In this document: positions 21,571-31,972 of the stretch, one piece after another
How the letters are laid out: the number at the start of each line of letters is the position of its first letter
Position numbering within the stretch: position 1 is the first letter of the stretch
Origin: Schistocephalus solidus
Lineage: Eukaryota; Platyhelminthes; Cestoda; Diphyllobothriidea; Diphyllobothriidae
Length of the DNA: 64,000 nt
Assembly: GCA_017591395.1 (NCBI GenBank)
Contig: WEDG01011723.1
Coordinates: 48,622-112,621, forward strand
Direction: 5' to 3'
Translations under genes and position numbers: made by a program
The notes under the pieces: model-generated
Told to the model about the DNA's origin: nothing
The model's database searches: none
The model's input: the letters and a program-made list of their open reading frames with translations, nothing else

Positions 21571-22194
21571 CTTTCACCTGCTCTAACTCTACGCATGAAA
21601 CTTCTGAGAGTGACCTGAAATGCATGCGCGACTAAACGGATTTGTTAACAAACACCCTCAGTATAGCAATGGATGTACATTGGTGCTTGTGGTCGGTAAA
21701 CTGATATATGCCTCCTCCTGGAGAATAGTTGACAATAATAAAGAAGCATCAAATGAGTTAACAGATCTACTCGCGAAGCTGCGGGCATAGTCACGTGAGA
21801 GACCTCAAGAGGTTACCCACGACATGTTAAATATTAGAATGCAAACACACAACAACAATCTCTGGACAAACTACAGAGAGCCTGGAAGGCCATTGAGTAA
21901 TTACGACGTCTTAGGAAGGCACATCTCCCCACAAGGGAGCCGGTGTCACTACGAGAGGCCCGAAGGATTATGGTTTCGAAAGGAGTGCCATAGCACCACT
22001 TCCTGAGCATGACCAAGGTTACTGGAATCCTGGCTTCACAATGTACAACGGTAACCAAAGTGACATAACCAGACTTCTGATGATGTTATAAAATGATTAG
22101 TGGAGAAGATACCAGTGAATTTTCATACTCGCGAATGCGCCAAGTCTTCGAAGAACCAGAAGTATCCAGCAAGGAATAACTAGCCTGAAGAAGG
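21571..22194. other. Unassigned
   Basis: No gene or repeat recognised. Confidence 0.35.
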
Positions 22195-22300
22195 AGCGTT
22201 CACTGGGAGAGGTATATTGGTTGCCTGACGTTTCGAATAGTTGTTTTGTCTACCCATCTTCAGATACCGGAGATTCATGCTCGCACCTCCCAGTATATGA
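22195..22300 (-). ncRNA. Hammerhead-like motif, foldback (Penelope-type) family
   Basis: Read on the minus strand: CUGAAGA at 22263-22257, helix II GGGUAG/CUAUUC (six pairs including wobbles) around a 9-nt loop, GAAAC at 22234-22230, then GUC at 22229-22227 as predicted cleavage site. Distal helix-I arms CTGGGAG (22203-22209) and CTCCCAG (22287-22293) are perfectly complementary. Pairing of helix I next to the core is poor, which is the main doubt. Helix III would be the two-pair palindrome ACGU. Confidence 0.45.
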
Positions 22301-23729
22301 CTAGCCTGTTAACAGGCAGTGAGAATAAACGTAAGAAGTGGTCCGATTGGAGAAGATAGAAAGACTAGGAGATTGCTATATTTTTCGATTGAATAAAGAG
22401 TCCAAGATACATAATAGAATAAATTAAAGACTGAAACATTGACAGTCTGACGCGAAGGGGGGTGGGGTGGGAGGAGCATGAACAGAGATTTGCCGAAGGA
22501 GGTAGTGAATATTTACTTGAGGACTGGCGACACTCACCAAATCATCGTGCCAGCAGCCCTGCGGTGATGTGTCTAACAACGCTGACTGCTTCAACTGCCA
22601 GGCATTACGCGACGACTGCAGGTTTTCATAAAATATTACATCGCAACAACTACTTGTTTTGTTCGAGTAGCAGCACGTAAATCGATGAGCACGGTGGCAT
22701 CGGAAACGTATGCAATGTGGATGTGGGTCAGGAGAGCGAAGTGCATCTGAATGAATTACGATTAAAAAAAAGTATGCCAGTCAAATAGGATGCAAAAGAA
22801 GCGACAAACACAGCGACTGTCCTGGAGACTTTCGGCGAACTCAACGGTCGACGGTTCGACGCGTAATAATCGATGATTGTACACCGCCCCAGAGTAGAAG
22901 CAGGTTGCACACAAGAAAGGGACAAATTAGCGCCTTCTGAAAACCCCCAAGGTTTGTGCTATAGGTAAACAGTAGGGTGGGGGAAGGCATTACGCGGAAA
23001 GGGAATTGCTCTGCAGGAAGTGGTTTGGCAGTGAAAACGAAGATAAATGTAACGGCTTTCAAATCCGCTTTCAGACGTGCAAACCAGCATGTATCGTGGT
23101 TTCACACGGCGAAGAAACACATATTGGATGGAAGTCTTCGAAAACGCGAGATAGTGGTGTGATGAGGCAACTCATTGGATGAATTCTCGGTCCTGCACTT
23201 GCGTGACCAGAAGCGTCCGTATGAGTAAGAGAAATATGAACATATTGACTGACAATCTCCTCGATTACAACACGGATGCCGCGAATGTTTCATAGATCCC
23301 TAAGCAGTAGCAAATTTGCTACAAGGTCGTGCATATTCAATAACTTGACAGAACTTGCAATGAGGGTCACGGGTCTTAAATCATGAGATGTTTGCCAAAT
23401 ATTGAGCAATTTTCAAGAAGTTGGTGCTGCGTCCCCAATGTTTTACCCAGATGCATGACGCGGCGTCGGAAGGCGTGTGGACATGACTGGGTGTTCAGAC
23501 ATCCCAGCAGTCGCATTACCTGACCTCCACTGCCCATTAAATTCATGTATATGCCTTTGGAATTTGAGCCGCCATTTTTTTCCTCCTCCATTCACATGCG
23601 AATTTTCTCGTATGTACATAGGCTGGTCCATTTTTCGCAGAAGATACTACTATTTACCCCTATTTATTTTTATTAACTACAATAAGGTCATTTGCAGTTT
23701 TGCGATGCAATCACGGACGACCGTTCATG
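22301..23729. other. Unassigned
   Basis: No coding sequence or repeat family recognised. Confidence 0.35.
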
Positions 23730-23849
23730 ATGCTAACATGTCAGCTTTCGGTTACTATATCTCTTCTGCTTCTCGTTTTCGTACCAATTTTATCCACAGT
23801 GGACGGAGGCATTTCTGCTGAAAATTTTGAAATGATACTTTCAAAATAA
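23730..23849 (+). CDS. Hypothetical 39-codon ORF with signal-peptide-like start
   Basis: The ORF begins MLTCQLSVTISLLLLVFVPI, giving a hydrophobic core of about 14 residues after a short n-region without positive charge. It ends in a short polar tail (GGISAENFEMILSK). An AATAAA polyadenylation-like hexamer overlaps the stop codon. I do not recognise the product. A last exon of a larger gene, a small secreted peptide or pure chance are all possible; no acceptor or promoter was established. Confidence 0.2.
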   Translation: MLTCQLSVTISLLLLVFVPILSTVDGGISAENFEMILSK

Positions 23850-25019
23850 AGCGTATCTCTCTCTCTGAATACTTTGGTGTTTCAAATGGCCGCCGCCTCA
23901 GTGTTAGCGACGTTGCCTGCAAAATTGGCATCTCTCACACCGCTCACGTCAACCTCAGCAGGTTCCCGGAGATCAGTAACTGCTGCTAGGTTCCGCTCGA
24001 GATTCTGTAAGAACAGCTAACTACTGAACAGCAGCAACGTTCAGGAACAGTCTCCCGCCCTCTACCCGGGAGCCTATAATGGGCATCGCCTCGCTCTCCT
24101 AAATTTTAGTTCAGAATGTCCAACTACACGCTAAAAATGGACAACGTAGTGGCGTCAACATGTCCAAACACACGAAAGTCCCCAGTCTGTGCCTAACCGT
24201 GTGATCATGGCACGTGAGGGTAAAATTCCAACTGTATAAGGGAGGATAGGATGGCAAGTGTAATCTGCGTGGCTGAGGTTGTCCACTGTAGTGGCTTGTC
24301 TTAGTAACCCTGCTCACACTCACAGTCGGTATTTAGGTTTAGGCAGGCGACACTCGTTGATTTGATGCGCTTATTTCGATGAGATGTGGCTCGTGCTCAG
24401 TGCTCTTAGCCCCCTTAGCTTCGTCTGGTCCATCAGCCTTCTTGAATTGGGAGGTGAGTTATAGAGGGCAGGTCTTCCCGGAGGAAGGAGGAGGAGGGAG
24501 AGGATATTAGATTGTCAAGGCTATCTACATCTCTAAAGCATGTTGCGAGCAGTACTGGCAACCAGCCGGACCTGACCCGAGCAGCAAGCGAACGCACACT
24601 GACCATCGCTCCCCAGAGTTGGTATCAAGGTCAACTGCGGTTGCGCGTGAGTCGATCGCAAGTGAAAACCGTTCGGCTGGTCGTTGCAAGCAAACACGCA
24701 TGGTGTGTGTGCGGCCACTTCCGCATCAGACAACTGACTGGCTCGGAGAGTGGTCTGATTGTGGGCAATGGAGAGAGAGTGAGGTCGACGGTTCAGCGCA
24801 TGTTCCTCACTATAAACAATCTGATGCGCTTGAAACTATCACGATGCGCTAAAAGCCGTGGCTTGGAAGGTTGCCAACTGACGGGAATAACTCGGACCGA
24901 GTGGTCAGCTCAGTGCGTGTTTTGTGTAGAGTGGCTGACTGGCGGACTGAGAGTCAGGCTGCAATGGCTCCTTCTTAATGTGACCTTATGGCACTCCCAC
25001 TCTGTGGGATCCGAGCCAG
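23850..25019. other. Unassigned, partly repeat-related
   Basis: A 193-codon plus ORF (24512-25093) runs into the dispersed repeat at its 3' end and has no domain. The stretch at 24935-25000 resembles 42370-42440 (shared GACTG, TCAGG and TTCTTAATGTG words), so this is probably an outer, diverged part of the ~376-bp repeat family. Confidence 0.4.
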
Positions 25020-25270
25020 GTGTGGTGGTACGCCCAGGGGCGGCTCCGGCCGCACCAGCCACCTGCGCCCTCTCCCATCTTTGGTTTTCTTGACCCTGTC
25101 ATGACACCGGACTCAGGTGGGGGAGGAGAAGATAGTGCGGTAGATGCAGCGCAAGTCTACTATCACTTAAAACTAATCCACGCGCAAGTCACCGTCCCTG
25201 CGCCACCCTGCTGTGGAGCATACGGTAAACATTGCCGGACTACGGCGGTCAAGCTGTCCTGTGTGTGTGG
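25020..25270 (+). repeat. ~376-bp dispersed repeat, copy left of the RTE element
   Basis: It begins with a previous unit's end (GTGGTGGTACGCCCAGG), passes through CCGCACCAGCCACCTGCGCC, CATGACACCGG, GGTAGATGCAGCGCAAGTCT and CACGCGCAAGTCACCGTCCC, and fades after GACTACGGCGGTCAAGCTGTC. It is a member of the same family as the copies on the right side of the RTE element. Confidence 0.8.
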
Positions 25271-25439
25271 GGTGTAGGAGTACTAGTTAGGGGTAGCACC
25301 ACACAGATAGCATTTGGTCGCTCCATTTGTTTCGTACAGGTTGTGAATGCTCATGTGGCCGCCTCTAACTGGTACCCAACTCTCGCCTGTGGCTCCTCAA
25401 AGTTGGGTTTTTCCCAGCGGTCACAACCCGGACAACGGT

Positions 25440-27944
25440 AACGACCGGCAGGTTAAACCAGGTGAGGGTCTCCGGTGTTCTGTGTGGCTCCACACCCGGT
25501 ATGTCTGACTCCCGAATTTCCCACCTCCCCTCTCAAAAAGTCCTACGGTGGGGGCGACAGCAACCCCGTAGGTGGCCCAGAATAACTCGGGTCGTTCTCC
25601 CACTAAAACAAAACCGTGACCCATAGTGGAGTTCGACAGCCGTCTGGGATGTCCAAGCAGCCCTATTTAGGGACAGCAGTGCCTGCCTCCTCTCGGAGGA
25701 AGGGGCTAGAAAAGGTGCCCTAAACAAATACTGGGTATCACGTCTTCTGCAGCCGGCCACGGCTCGCAGATCGCAAAATACGCGGTCGTAAAACTCAAAC
25801 AAACAACAATACCCCCCGCCCCCATCCCCCTCGCCATGCTCTTCGGGCGGCTCGGGTGAGTCCACTCACACTAGCAGCCTGGAATGTTCGTTCCCCTTAA
25901 GACAATCCTATGAGAAACCGGCCGGAACGGACGACCACGCTAGTCGCTCGGGAACTGACGTGTTACAAGGTGGACATTGCTGGTCTCCGCGAGACCCAAT
26001 TCTCTGAACAGGGTCAGCTGGAGGTGGGTGTCAGCTACACTTTCTTCTGGAGCGGCCGGCCAAAGGCAGAGCGACGCGACGCTGGTGTTGCCTTTGCCAT
26101 CCGAAACGACATCGTGGGACGTCTGCCCTGTCTGCGCAGGGTATCAATGATCGCCTGATGAGCCTCCGCCTGCCTCGTTGGGTAGACAAGTTCGCCACCA
26201 TCATCAACACCTACGCTCCCCTTAATGACGAGCTCTGATGCGGCGAAGGACAAATTCTACGAGGACCTGCACGCTCTGCTGGCGACTGTGCCGAAGGTAA
26301 ACAGTTAATTGTCCTTGGTGACTTCAACGCCCGCGTCAGGACGGACCACGCTGCCTGGCGGGGAGTGCTGGGTCCCCACGGTCTCGGTAACTGTAACGAC
26401 AACGGCCTCCTTCTTCTGCAAACGTGTGCTGAACACCGTCTCCTGCTGACCAACACCTTCTTCCGCCTTCCGACGCGGGAGAAGGCCACGTGGATGCACC
26501 CTCGGTTGCGGCGCTGGCAGCTGCTGGAATATGTTCTCGTCCGGAGGCGAGATCAGCCGGACGTGCTGGTAACCAAGGCGATCCGCGATGCTGATGGTTG
26601 GACAGAGCACCACCTCGCCATCTCACAGATGAGGCTCCGACTGCAACTCCGACGACAACCCCTAGGTAAGCGGTCACCAGATAAGTTAAATACTCTTTAG
26701 TTAAATTTACCTGCTCACTGTTTTGAGTTCAGCAACCAAATAACCGAGAACCTGTAGAACCTGCATGCTCCAGATAATAACGGCACCGTGGAAACACGAT
26801 GGTGCCAACTACGAAATGTCACCCTGTCCACCGCCCTCGAAGTCCTCAGACGTGCACGCCGTCAACACCAGGACTGGTTTGACGACAATGACGCCGACAT
26901 CAGCAACTTACTCGCGGAGAAGAATGGACTACACAAAGCCTATATGAACCTTCGGACTGACGCCACCAAAGCAGCCTTCTTCAGATGCCGGCGCCTTGTA
27001 CAACAACGGCTGCGGGAGATGCAGGATGCTGGATGATCCGAAAGGCTGAGGAAATCCAGGGGTATGCGGACCGCAATGAAATTAAAAACTTTTTCAAGGC
27101 CATATACGGCCCGTGTATCAAGGGGACCGCACAACTGCTCAGCTCTGACGGCACAACACTACTGACAGAGAAATCGCAAATTCTGAAGCGCTGGGCTGAG
27201 CACTTCAGAAATGTCCTTAATTGCTCATCAGCCATCTCCGATGCTGCCATTGACCGGCTCCCTCAAGTGGACACGAACAATGACCTGGATCTGCCGCCTT
27301 CCCTACCAGAAACCATCCGGGCCGTGCAGCAGTTTTCCAGCGGTAAAGCAACGGGATCCGACGCAAGCCCACCGGAAGTCTACAAGCACGGTGACCCCGG
27401 CTGATGGCAGAACTCACAACACTCTTCCAGGAGATGTGGCGCCAAGGACAAGTTCATCAGGATTTCAAAGACGTGACCATCGTCCATCTCTACAATCTCC
27501 ACCTATACACTACCTTCGTGGAGCTGACGAAAGCCTTTGACACGGTGAATCGCGACGGACTGTGGAAAGTCATGCAGAAATTCGGCTGTCCTGAGCGGTT
27601 CACGCACATGGTGCGTCAGCTTCATGACGGGATGTTGGCGCGTGTCACTGAAAACGGGACGGTATCCGAAGCATTCGCAGTTACCAACGGAGTGAAGCAG
27701 GGCTGCGTATTGGCTCCCACCCTGTTCAGCCTCATGTTCCCGGTTATGATGATGGACGCCTACCGTGATGAACAGCCTGGGATCCGCATCGCCTATAGAA
27801 CTGACGGACACCTTCTCAACAGTCGGCGAATGCAGGCTTCAACGCGCGTGTCTACGACTACAGTCCATGACTTACTCTTTGCGGACGACTGCGCCCTTAA
27901 CACCGTGACGGAGGAGGACATGCAAAGGAGCATGGACCTCTTCG
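25440..27944 (+). mobile_element. RTE-type non-LTR retrotransposon, defective
   Basis: About 400 bp of 5' leader precede an apurinic-like endonuclease region starting at AAWNVRSP (about 25873). It continues with LRETQFSEQGQLEVGVSYTF and FFWSGRPKAERRDAGVAFAI, and LGDFNARV at 26314-26337. A linker (QHQDWFDDNDADISNLLAEK) leads to the reverse transcriptase: SSGKATGSDA, FVELTKAFDTVNRDGLW, GVKQGCVLAPTLFSLMF and catalytic FADD at 27878-27889. Several frame changes (e.g. near 25900, 26160 and 27030) disable it. RT motifs 1-2 are missing: IVHLYN at about 27480-27497 runs straight into LHLYTTF, an internal deletion without frame loss. At 27945 the ORF is cut off by the ~376-bp repeat, so the 3' end is absent. 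It encodes the proteins of target-primed retrotransposition in the RTE clade, well known in tapeworms and often mis-named craniofacial development protein 2. Confidence 0.9.
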
Positions 27945-28520
27945 CCGCGCCAGCCACCTGCGCCCTCCCCCGCATCCGGTCTTCTTGACTCTTTCTTGAC
28001 ACCGGACATAGGTGGGGGAGGAGGAGAGTGTGTTAGATGTAGCGCAAGTCTATTATCAATTTTAACTAAGTTACGCGCAAGTCACTGTCCCTGCACCACC
28101 CTTCCATGGAGCATACGGTGGACATCGTCGGACTACGACGGTCGAACTGTCGTCGTGCTGTGCCCCCTAACTGGTCCGCGTGGTAGATGCGCTGGACCAA
28201 CACGGGGACAAACCAGGGTGCGGCAGGCGTTATTCGGGTTGCGCTACCCAGCACAAATTCCGAACATGGGGGTTGATGTGGTGGTACGCCTAGGAGCAGC
28301 TGGAACCTAGAGGCCCTGGCCGCGCCAGCCACCTGCACCCTCTCCCATCTCCGGTCTTTCTGACTCTGTCTTGGCACCAGAAATGGTTGGGGGAAGATGA
28401 GAGAGTGCGGTAGATGCAGCGCAAGTCTAAAATCACTTAAAACTAGCCCACGCACAATTCACCGTACCTGCACCACCCTGCTGTGGAGCGTACGGTGGAC
28501 CTCCCACCCACCGACAGTTG
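27945..28520 (+). repeat. ~375-bp dispersed repeat, dimer (second unit truncated)
   Basis: CCGCGC-CAGCCACCTGC starts at 27945 and again at 28320. The second unit stops after GTACGGTGGACCTC near 28505. Its junction with the RTE reverse transcriptase is exact at 27944/27945. The second unit is almost identical to the second unit of the 41775 dimer (GAAATGGTTGGGGGAAGATG), so the dimer itself was probably copied. Confidence 0.85.
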
Positions 28521-29512
28521 ATGTCAGTTTTCACGGATCTGGCTTCAAACCCTTGCAGTCAGGATGCATGCAGTCACAGTCATTCCACAGCAAACCAGCA
28601 GAATAATAAAGCTCTTGCTCCAGTGATTGTGTCTCCTTCTTCGCGACTACTTCCGGGAAGTCGCCTCTTCGCTTCTATTCTCGATCTGTCTTACATAGTT
28701 GATGCTGAACACACACACACACACATACAAACCTCTTATCCTGAGCGATCATCTCCATGCTCCTACCGGCAGGTTTCGACGCGTGGGGGTTCAGTGCGGC
28801 ATGTCCGATAGTTGCGCTTGCACTTACCTGTTAACATCTCCCCTTCGCAGCGATTTAGTCATAAGTGGACGCTCGCACACACCTGCTGCGTTAATGTGCT
28901 GGGACGCGACGATCGACCCTACACAAGCCAAGTCACCAGTGTGCGCGTGCATGTTGCATTAAAGTATGTATATAGGTACATGCACTGTTTTGGTGTCCGC
29001 CACGGTTGTGTCACCACACTGAACGACGGTTGCCAGCTGGTGCACACACTGAGTGCGTAGAGAGCGCCATCAAATGGCAGCCTCGGTGGGCAGTTTACTT
29101 TATGTTTTGGCCTTTCATGAACCTTGCCCGGCTAGCTCACCCGGATCTCTCCTTTGCTTGCTGGTATTACACGGCTATCCGGTGAGTAGGGGAGCTGTAC
29201 ATGTCTATTAAAGGGTCAGCGTGTTCGAACCGCCGGAGAGCGGCGCATAGCCGGTGTTCTCTGAAGGTGAAAAATAAAAAGATGCGCGTATATATATACA
29301 TTTGTGTGCCAGCGAGTAAGCAAGCATACAGACAAGGACAAGGCAGACTAGAACGACCATTTCTTGACAGCCTTCTACAGCCAACCTTACAGATGGACAA
29401 CCAGGATTTCGAATCCGGACTGAGTGCATTCCACTCCTCCAGTACAACTCGATATTTCAGAATAACCTATTTATTTTTTCATTATATCGCTCGGATTGCA
29501 TACGACCTCTAA

Positions 29513-29514
<2 letters not shown>
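28521..29514. other. Unassigned, with CA microsatellite
   Basis: A CACACACA run lies at about 28709-28724. The stretch at 28600-28660 (AATAATAAAGCTCTTGCTCC, GTGATTGTGTCTCC) weakly resembles the outer part of the foldback family. No gene is supported. Confidence 0.4.

Positions 29515-29563
<49 letters not shown>
29515..29563. repeat. TA microsatellite
   Basis: About 24 TA units abutting the first tRNA-headed unit of the cluster. Confidence 0.95.
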
Positions 29564-29566
<3 letters not shown>

Positions 29567-29591
29567 GAATGGAACCGAAAAATACAAGGGA

Positions 29592-29636
29592 GACCGGAAT
29601 GGCCATTTCTGGCTTATTAGCCGTCATCAGCCAGTC
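29592..29636 (-). ncRNA. Hammerhead-like ribozyme, tRNA-headed family
   Basis: Minus sense: helix I GACUGG/CCGGUC, CUGAUGA, helix II GGCU-AAUA-AGCC, GAAA, UGGCCA, UU. All core residues intact; 10.1/11.1 is C/A. Confidence 0.55.
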
Positions 29637-29898
29637 ATACCCAATCCCAAGTGTGGCACACCTGGGATTCGAACCACGACCTTTTGGTATTTGAGTCGAA
29701 CGCTCTACCATTTTGAGCCACGGGCTCGTTGTTTTTGTCGGTTGTGATCGGGAAGATGATGATAGTGTGGGGCTCACCGATCTGCTTAAGGAACATGTAT
29801 GTTCCGTTGTGCCCTGGAGCTCAGACTAGAGCCCTCGCAGGCGGTCGCATAGCGACGTGTAGCATATGATGGAATGGAACCGACAAATACAAAGGGGA

Positions 29899-29943
29899 GA
29901 CCGGAATGGCCATTTCTGGCTTATTAGCCGTCATCAGCCAGTC
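29899..29943 (-). ncRNA. Hammerhead-like ribozyme, tRNA-headed family
   Basis: Same sequence as the 29592 copy, 307 bp further on and in the same orientation. Confidence 0.55.
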
Positions 29944-30257
29944 ATACCCAATCCCAAAGTGTGGCACACCTGGGATTCGAACCCGCGACCTTTGGTATTT
30001 GAGTCGAACGCTCTACCATTTTGAGCCACGGGCTCGTTGTTTTTGTCGGTTGTGATCGGGAATATGATGATAGTGTGGGGCTCACCGATCTGCTTAAGGA
30101 ACATGTATGTTCCGTTGTGCCCTGGAGCTCAGACTAGAGCCCTCGCGAGGCGGTCGCATAGCGACGTGTAGCATATGATGGAATGGTAGAGCGTTCGACT
30201 CAATTACCAAAGGTCGCGGGTTCGAATCCCAGGTGTGCCACACTTGGGATTGGGTAT

Positions 30258-30303
30258 GACTGGCTGATGACGGCTAATAAAGCCAGAAATGGCCATTCCG
30301 GTC
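30258..30303 (+). ncRNA. Hammerhead-like ribozyme, tRNA-headed family
   Basis: Helix I GACUGG/CCGGUC and the core are intact; the helix II loop has one extra A (AAUAA). Confidence 0.55.
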
Positions 30304-30542
30304 TCCTTTATTTGTCGGTTCCATTCCATCATATGCTACGTCGCTATGCGACCGCCTGCGAGGCTCTAGTCTGAGCTCAGACGGAACATACATGTTCCTA
30401 AGAATCGATGAGCCCCCATTCATCATATTCCCGATCACAACCGACGAAAACTAACGAGCCCGTGATCAATGGTAAACGTTCGACTCAATTTACCCAAAAG
30501 GTCGCGGGTTCAATCCCAGGTGTGACACTGGATTTAGGGTGT

Positions 30543-30587
30543 GACTGGCTGATGACGGCTAATAAGCCAGAAATGGCCATTTCGGTT
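30543..30587 (+). ncRNA. Hammerhead-like ribozyme, helix I partly decayed
   Basis: CUGAUGA, helix II, GAAA and UGGCCA are intact, but the 3' strand of helix I reads CGGUUC, shifted relative to GACUGG. Confidence 0.4.
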
Positions 30588-30744
30588 CCCTTATCTTTGT
30601 CGGTTCCACTTTAACATCACCGATCTGCTTAAGAAGCATGTATGTTCCGTTGTGCCCTGGAGCTCAGACTAGAGCCCTCGCAGGCGGTCGAATAGCGACA
30701 TGTAGCATATGATGTTAAAAGTGGAACCGACAAAAGACAAAGGG

Positions 30745-30790
30745 AGACCGAAATGGCCATTTCTGGCTTATTAGCCGTCATCAGCCAGTC
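30745..30790 (-). ncRNA. Hammerhead-like ribozyme, tRNA-headed family
   Basis: Core and helix II intact on the minus strand. The 3' helix I strand is UCGGUC, leaving a mismatch at the innermost pair. Confidence 0.5.
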
Positions 30791-31052
30791 ATACCCAATC
30801 CAAAGTGTGGCACACCTGGGATTCGAACCCGCGACCTTTTGGTAATTGAGTCGAACGCTCTACCATTGAGCCACGGGCTCGTTGTTTTTGTCGGTTGCGA
30901 TCGGGTATATGATGATGGTATGTTGCTCACCGATCTGCTTAAGGAACATGTATGTTCCGTTGTGCTCCTGGAGCTCAGACTAGAGCCCTCGCAGGCGGTC
31001 GCATAGCGACATGTAGCATATGATGTTAAAGTGGAACCGACAAAGACAAGGG

Positions 31053-31098
31053 AGACCGAAATGGCCATTTCTGGCTTATTAGCCGTCATCAGCCAGTC
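31053..31098 (-). ncRNA. Hammerhead-like ribozyme, tRNA-headed family
   Basis: As the 30745 copy, 308 bp to its right and in the same orientation. Confidence 0.5.
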
Positions 31099-31140
31099 AT
31101 ACCCAATCCCAAGTGTAGCACACCTGGGATTCGAAAATAA

Positions 31141-31450
31141 TATATATATATATTTAAGAATAAAATTACGGACAAATACAAGGGAAAAGGAAATGACCCT
31201 TTCTGGTTTATTAGCCACCCCAGGTGTTGAACTACTCGCGGCTCGAAACCGATTTGAACTTAAATGGTCTAACTGATAACCGTGAGCGGCAATCCTCCAC
31301 CAATTTATATATGGAGTTAAATACACTCCGTCCAGGTCCAAATCCCAGAGGATCAAAACGTGAGGTTGGCTATAGCTGGCTGACGATGGCTAATAAGTGA
31401 GAAACGGCTGTTCTAGTCTGCCTTGGCTTTGTCGGTACTCCTTATTGCAC
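31141..31450. mobile_element. Decayed tRNA-headed unit fragments
   Basis: A short TA-rich stretch at about 31139-31152 is followed by fragments. Plus sense at 31375-31435 reads GCTGGCTGACGATGGCTAATAAGTGAGAAACGGCTGTTCTAGTC in pieces, so a diverged hammerhead body with CUGACGA at 31380-31386 and GAAAC, then TTTGTCGGTA. Confidence 0.5.
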
Positions 31451-31690
31451 ATATGCCCACGAAAGTCTATATAAATTTCATCGTGAGTAAACGAAGTGGC
31501 TTCACCTAAGTGGGCATAACTGAAGAATGGTAACCAGATTAGGCAGAAGGCTATCCCTCATGACAGAGTACTGTAGTTGCCAAAAGCTCTGCCGTTTCCG
31601 CCTTTCAAACAATGATTTTGGGGATCTATGTCTGATACAACCAAAAATGCGATTCCCGAAAAGTAACTGAGAAGAAGTGGACGCGATTGT

Positions 31691-31972
31691 GGAACCAAGA
31701 ACTTAATTCGCCTGAAGTTTTGGCTTCATGCTCGAACCCATCATCAGAGACGTCAGCTGATAGGGGAACTGCAGTATTTGTAGAATGCACTCACTATGCC
31801 ACCGCATACCTATGACAATCAACAGCTCCTTCATTCACCAAGGATGATTGCCTGCTGGCACGATGATTGGTTTGTGAGTGCATTCTATGAATGCTGCAAT
31901 TCCCTGTGCATGAATCTGATGGTATCTCTGATGATGGGTTCGAACCGTCAGGTGAACAGAGTTCTTGTCTCG
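31691..31972. mobile_element. Foldback element with ~100-bp imperfect arms
   Basis: Left arm 31691-31797 and right arm 31872-31975 are imperfect reverse complements. Paired landmarks: GAACCCATCATCAGAGA with its complement TCTCTGATGATGGGTTC, GTAGAATGCACTCAC with GTGAGTGCATTCTA, and CCAAGAAC with GTTCTTG. The loop is about 75 bp. Each arm carries a decayed copy of the CUGAUGA-UGGGUUCGA motif, but GAAACGUC is damaged in both. Confidence 0.65.

Larger units (their letters stand above)
29567..31140. mobile_element. Cluster of tRNA-headed hammerhead units in both orientations
   Basis: Six main copies: minus at 29567-29872 and 29873-30180, plus at 30181-30425 and 30430-30612, minus at 30615-31020 and 31025-31136. 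A unit (plus sense) runs: AACCGACAAA, tRNA-like head (box A TGGCTCAATGG; box B GGTTCGAATCC), hammerhead-like body, TTTGTCGGTT, then ~140 bp of spacer. Successive same-direction ribozymes are 307-308 bp apart (29592/29899 and 30745/31053). The spacer keeps the palindrome GGAACATGTATGTTCC (29790-29805 in the first unit) and the hairpin GTCGCATAGCGAC (29844-29856). Nothing is translated. Layout matches the Pol III promoter plus hammerhead arrangement known for Schistosoma Sm-alpha repeats. Confidence 0.75.

Noticed and set aside
24512..25093. 193-codon plus ORF
   Set aside because: No domain, runs into the ~376-bp dispersed repeat, and similar sequence at 42370 is not open.
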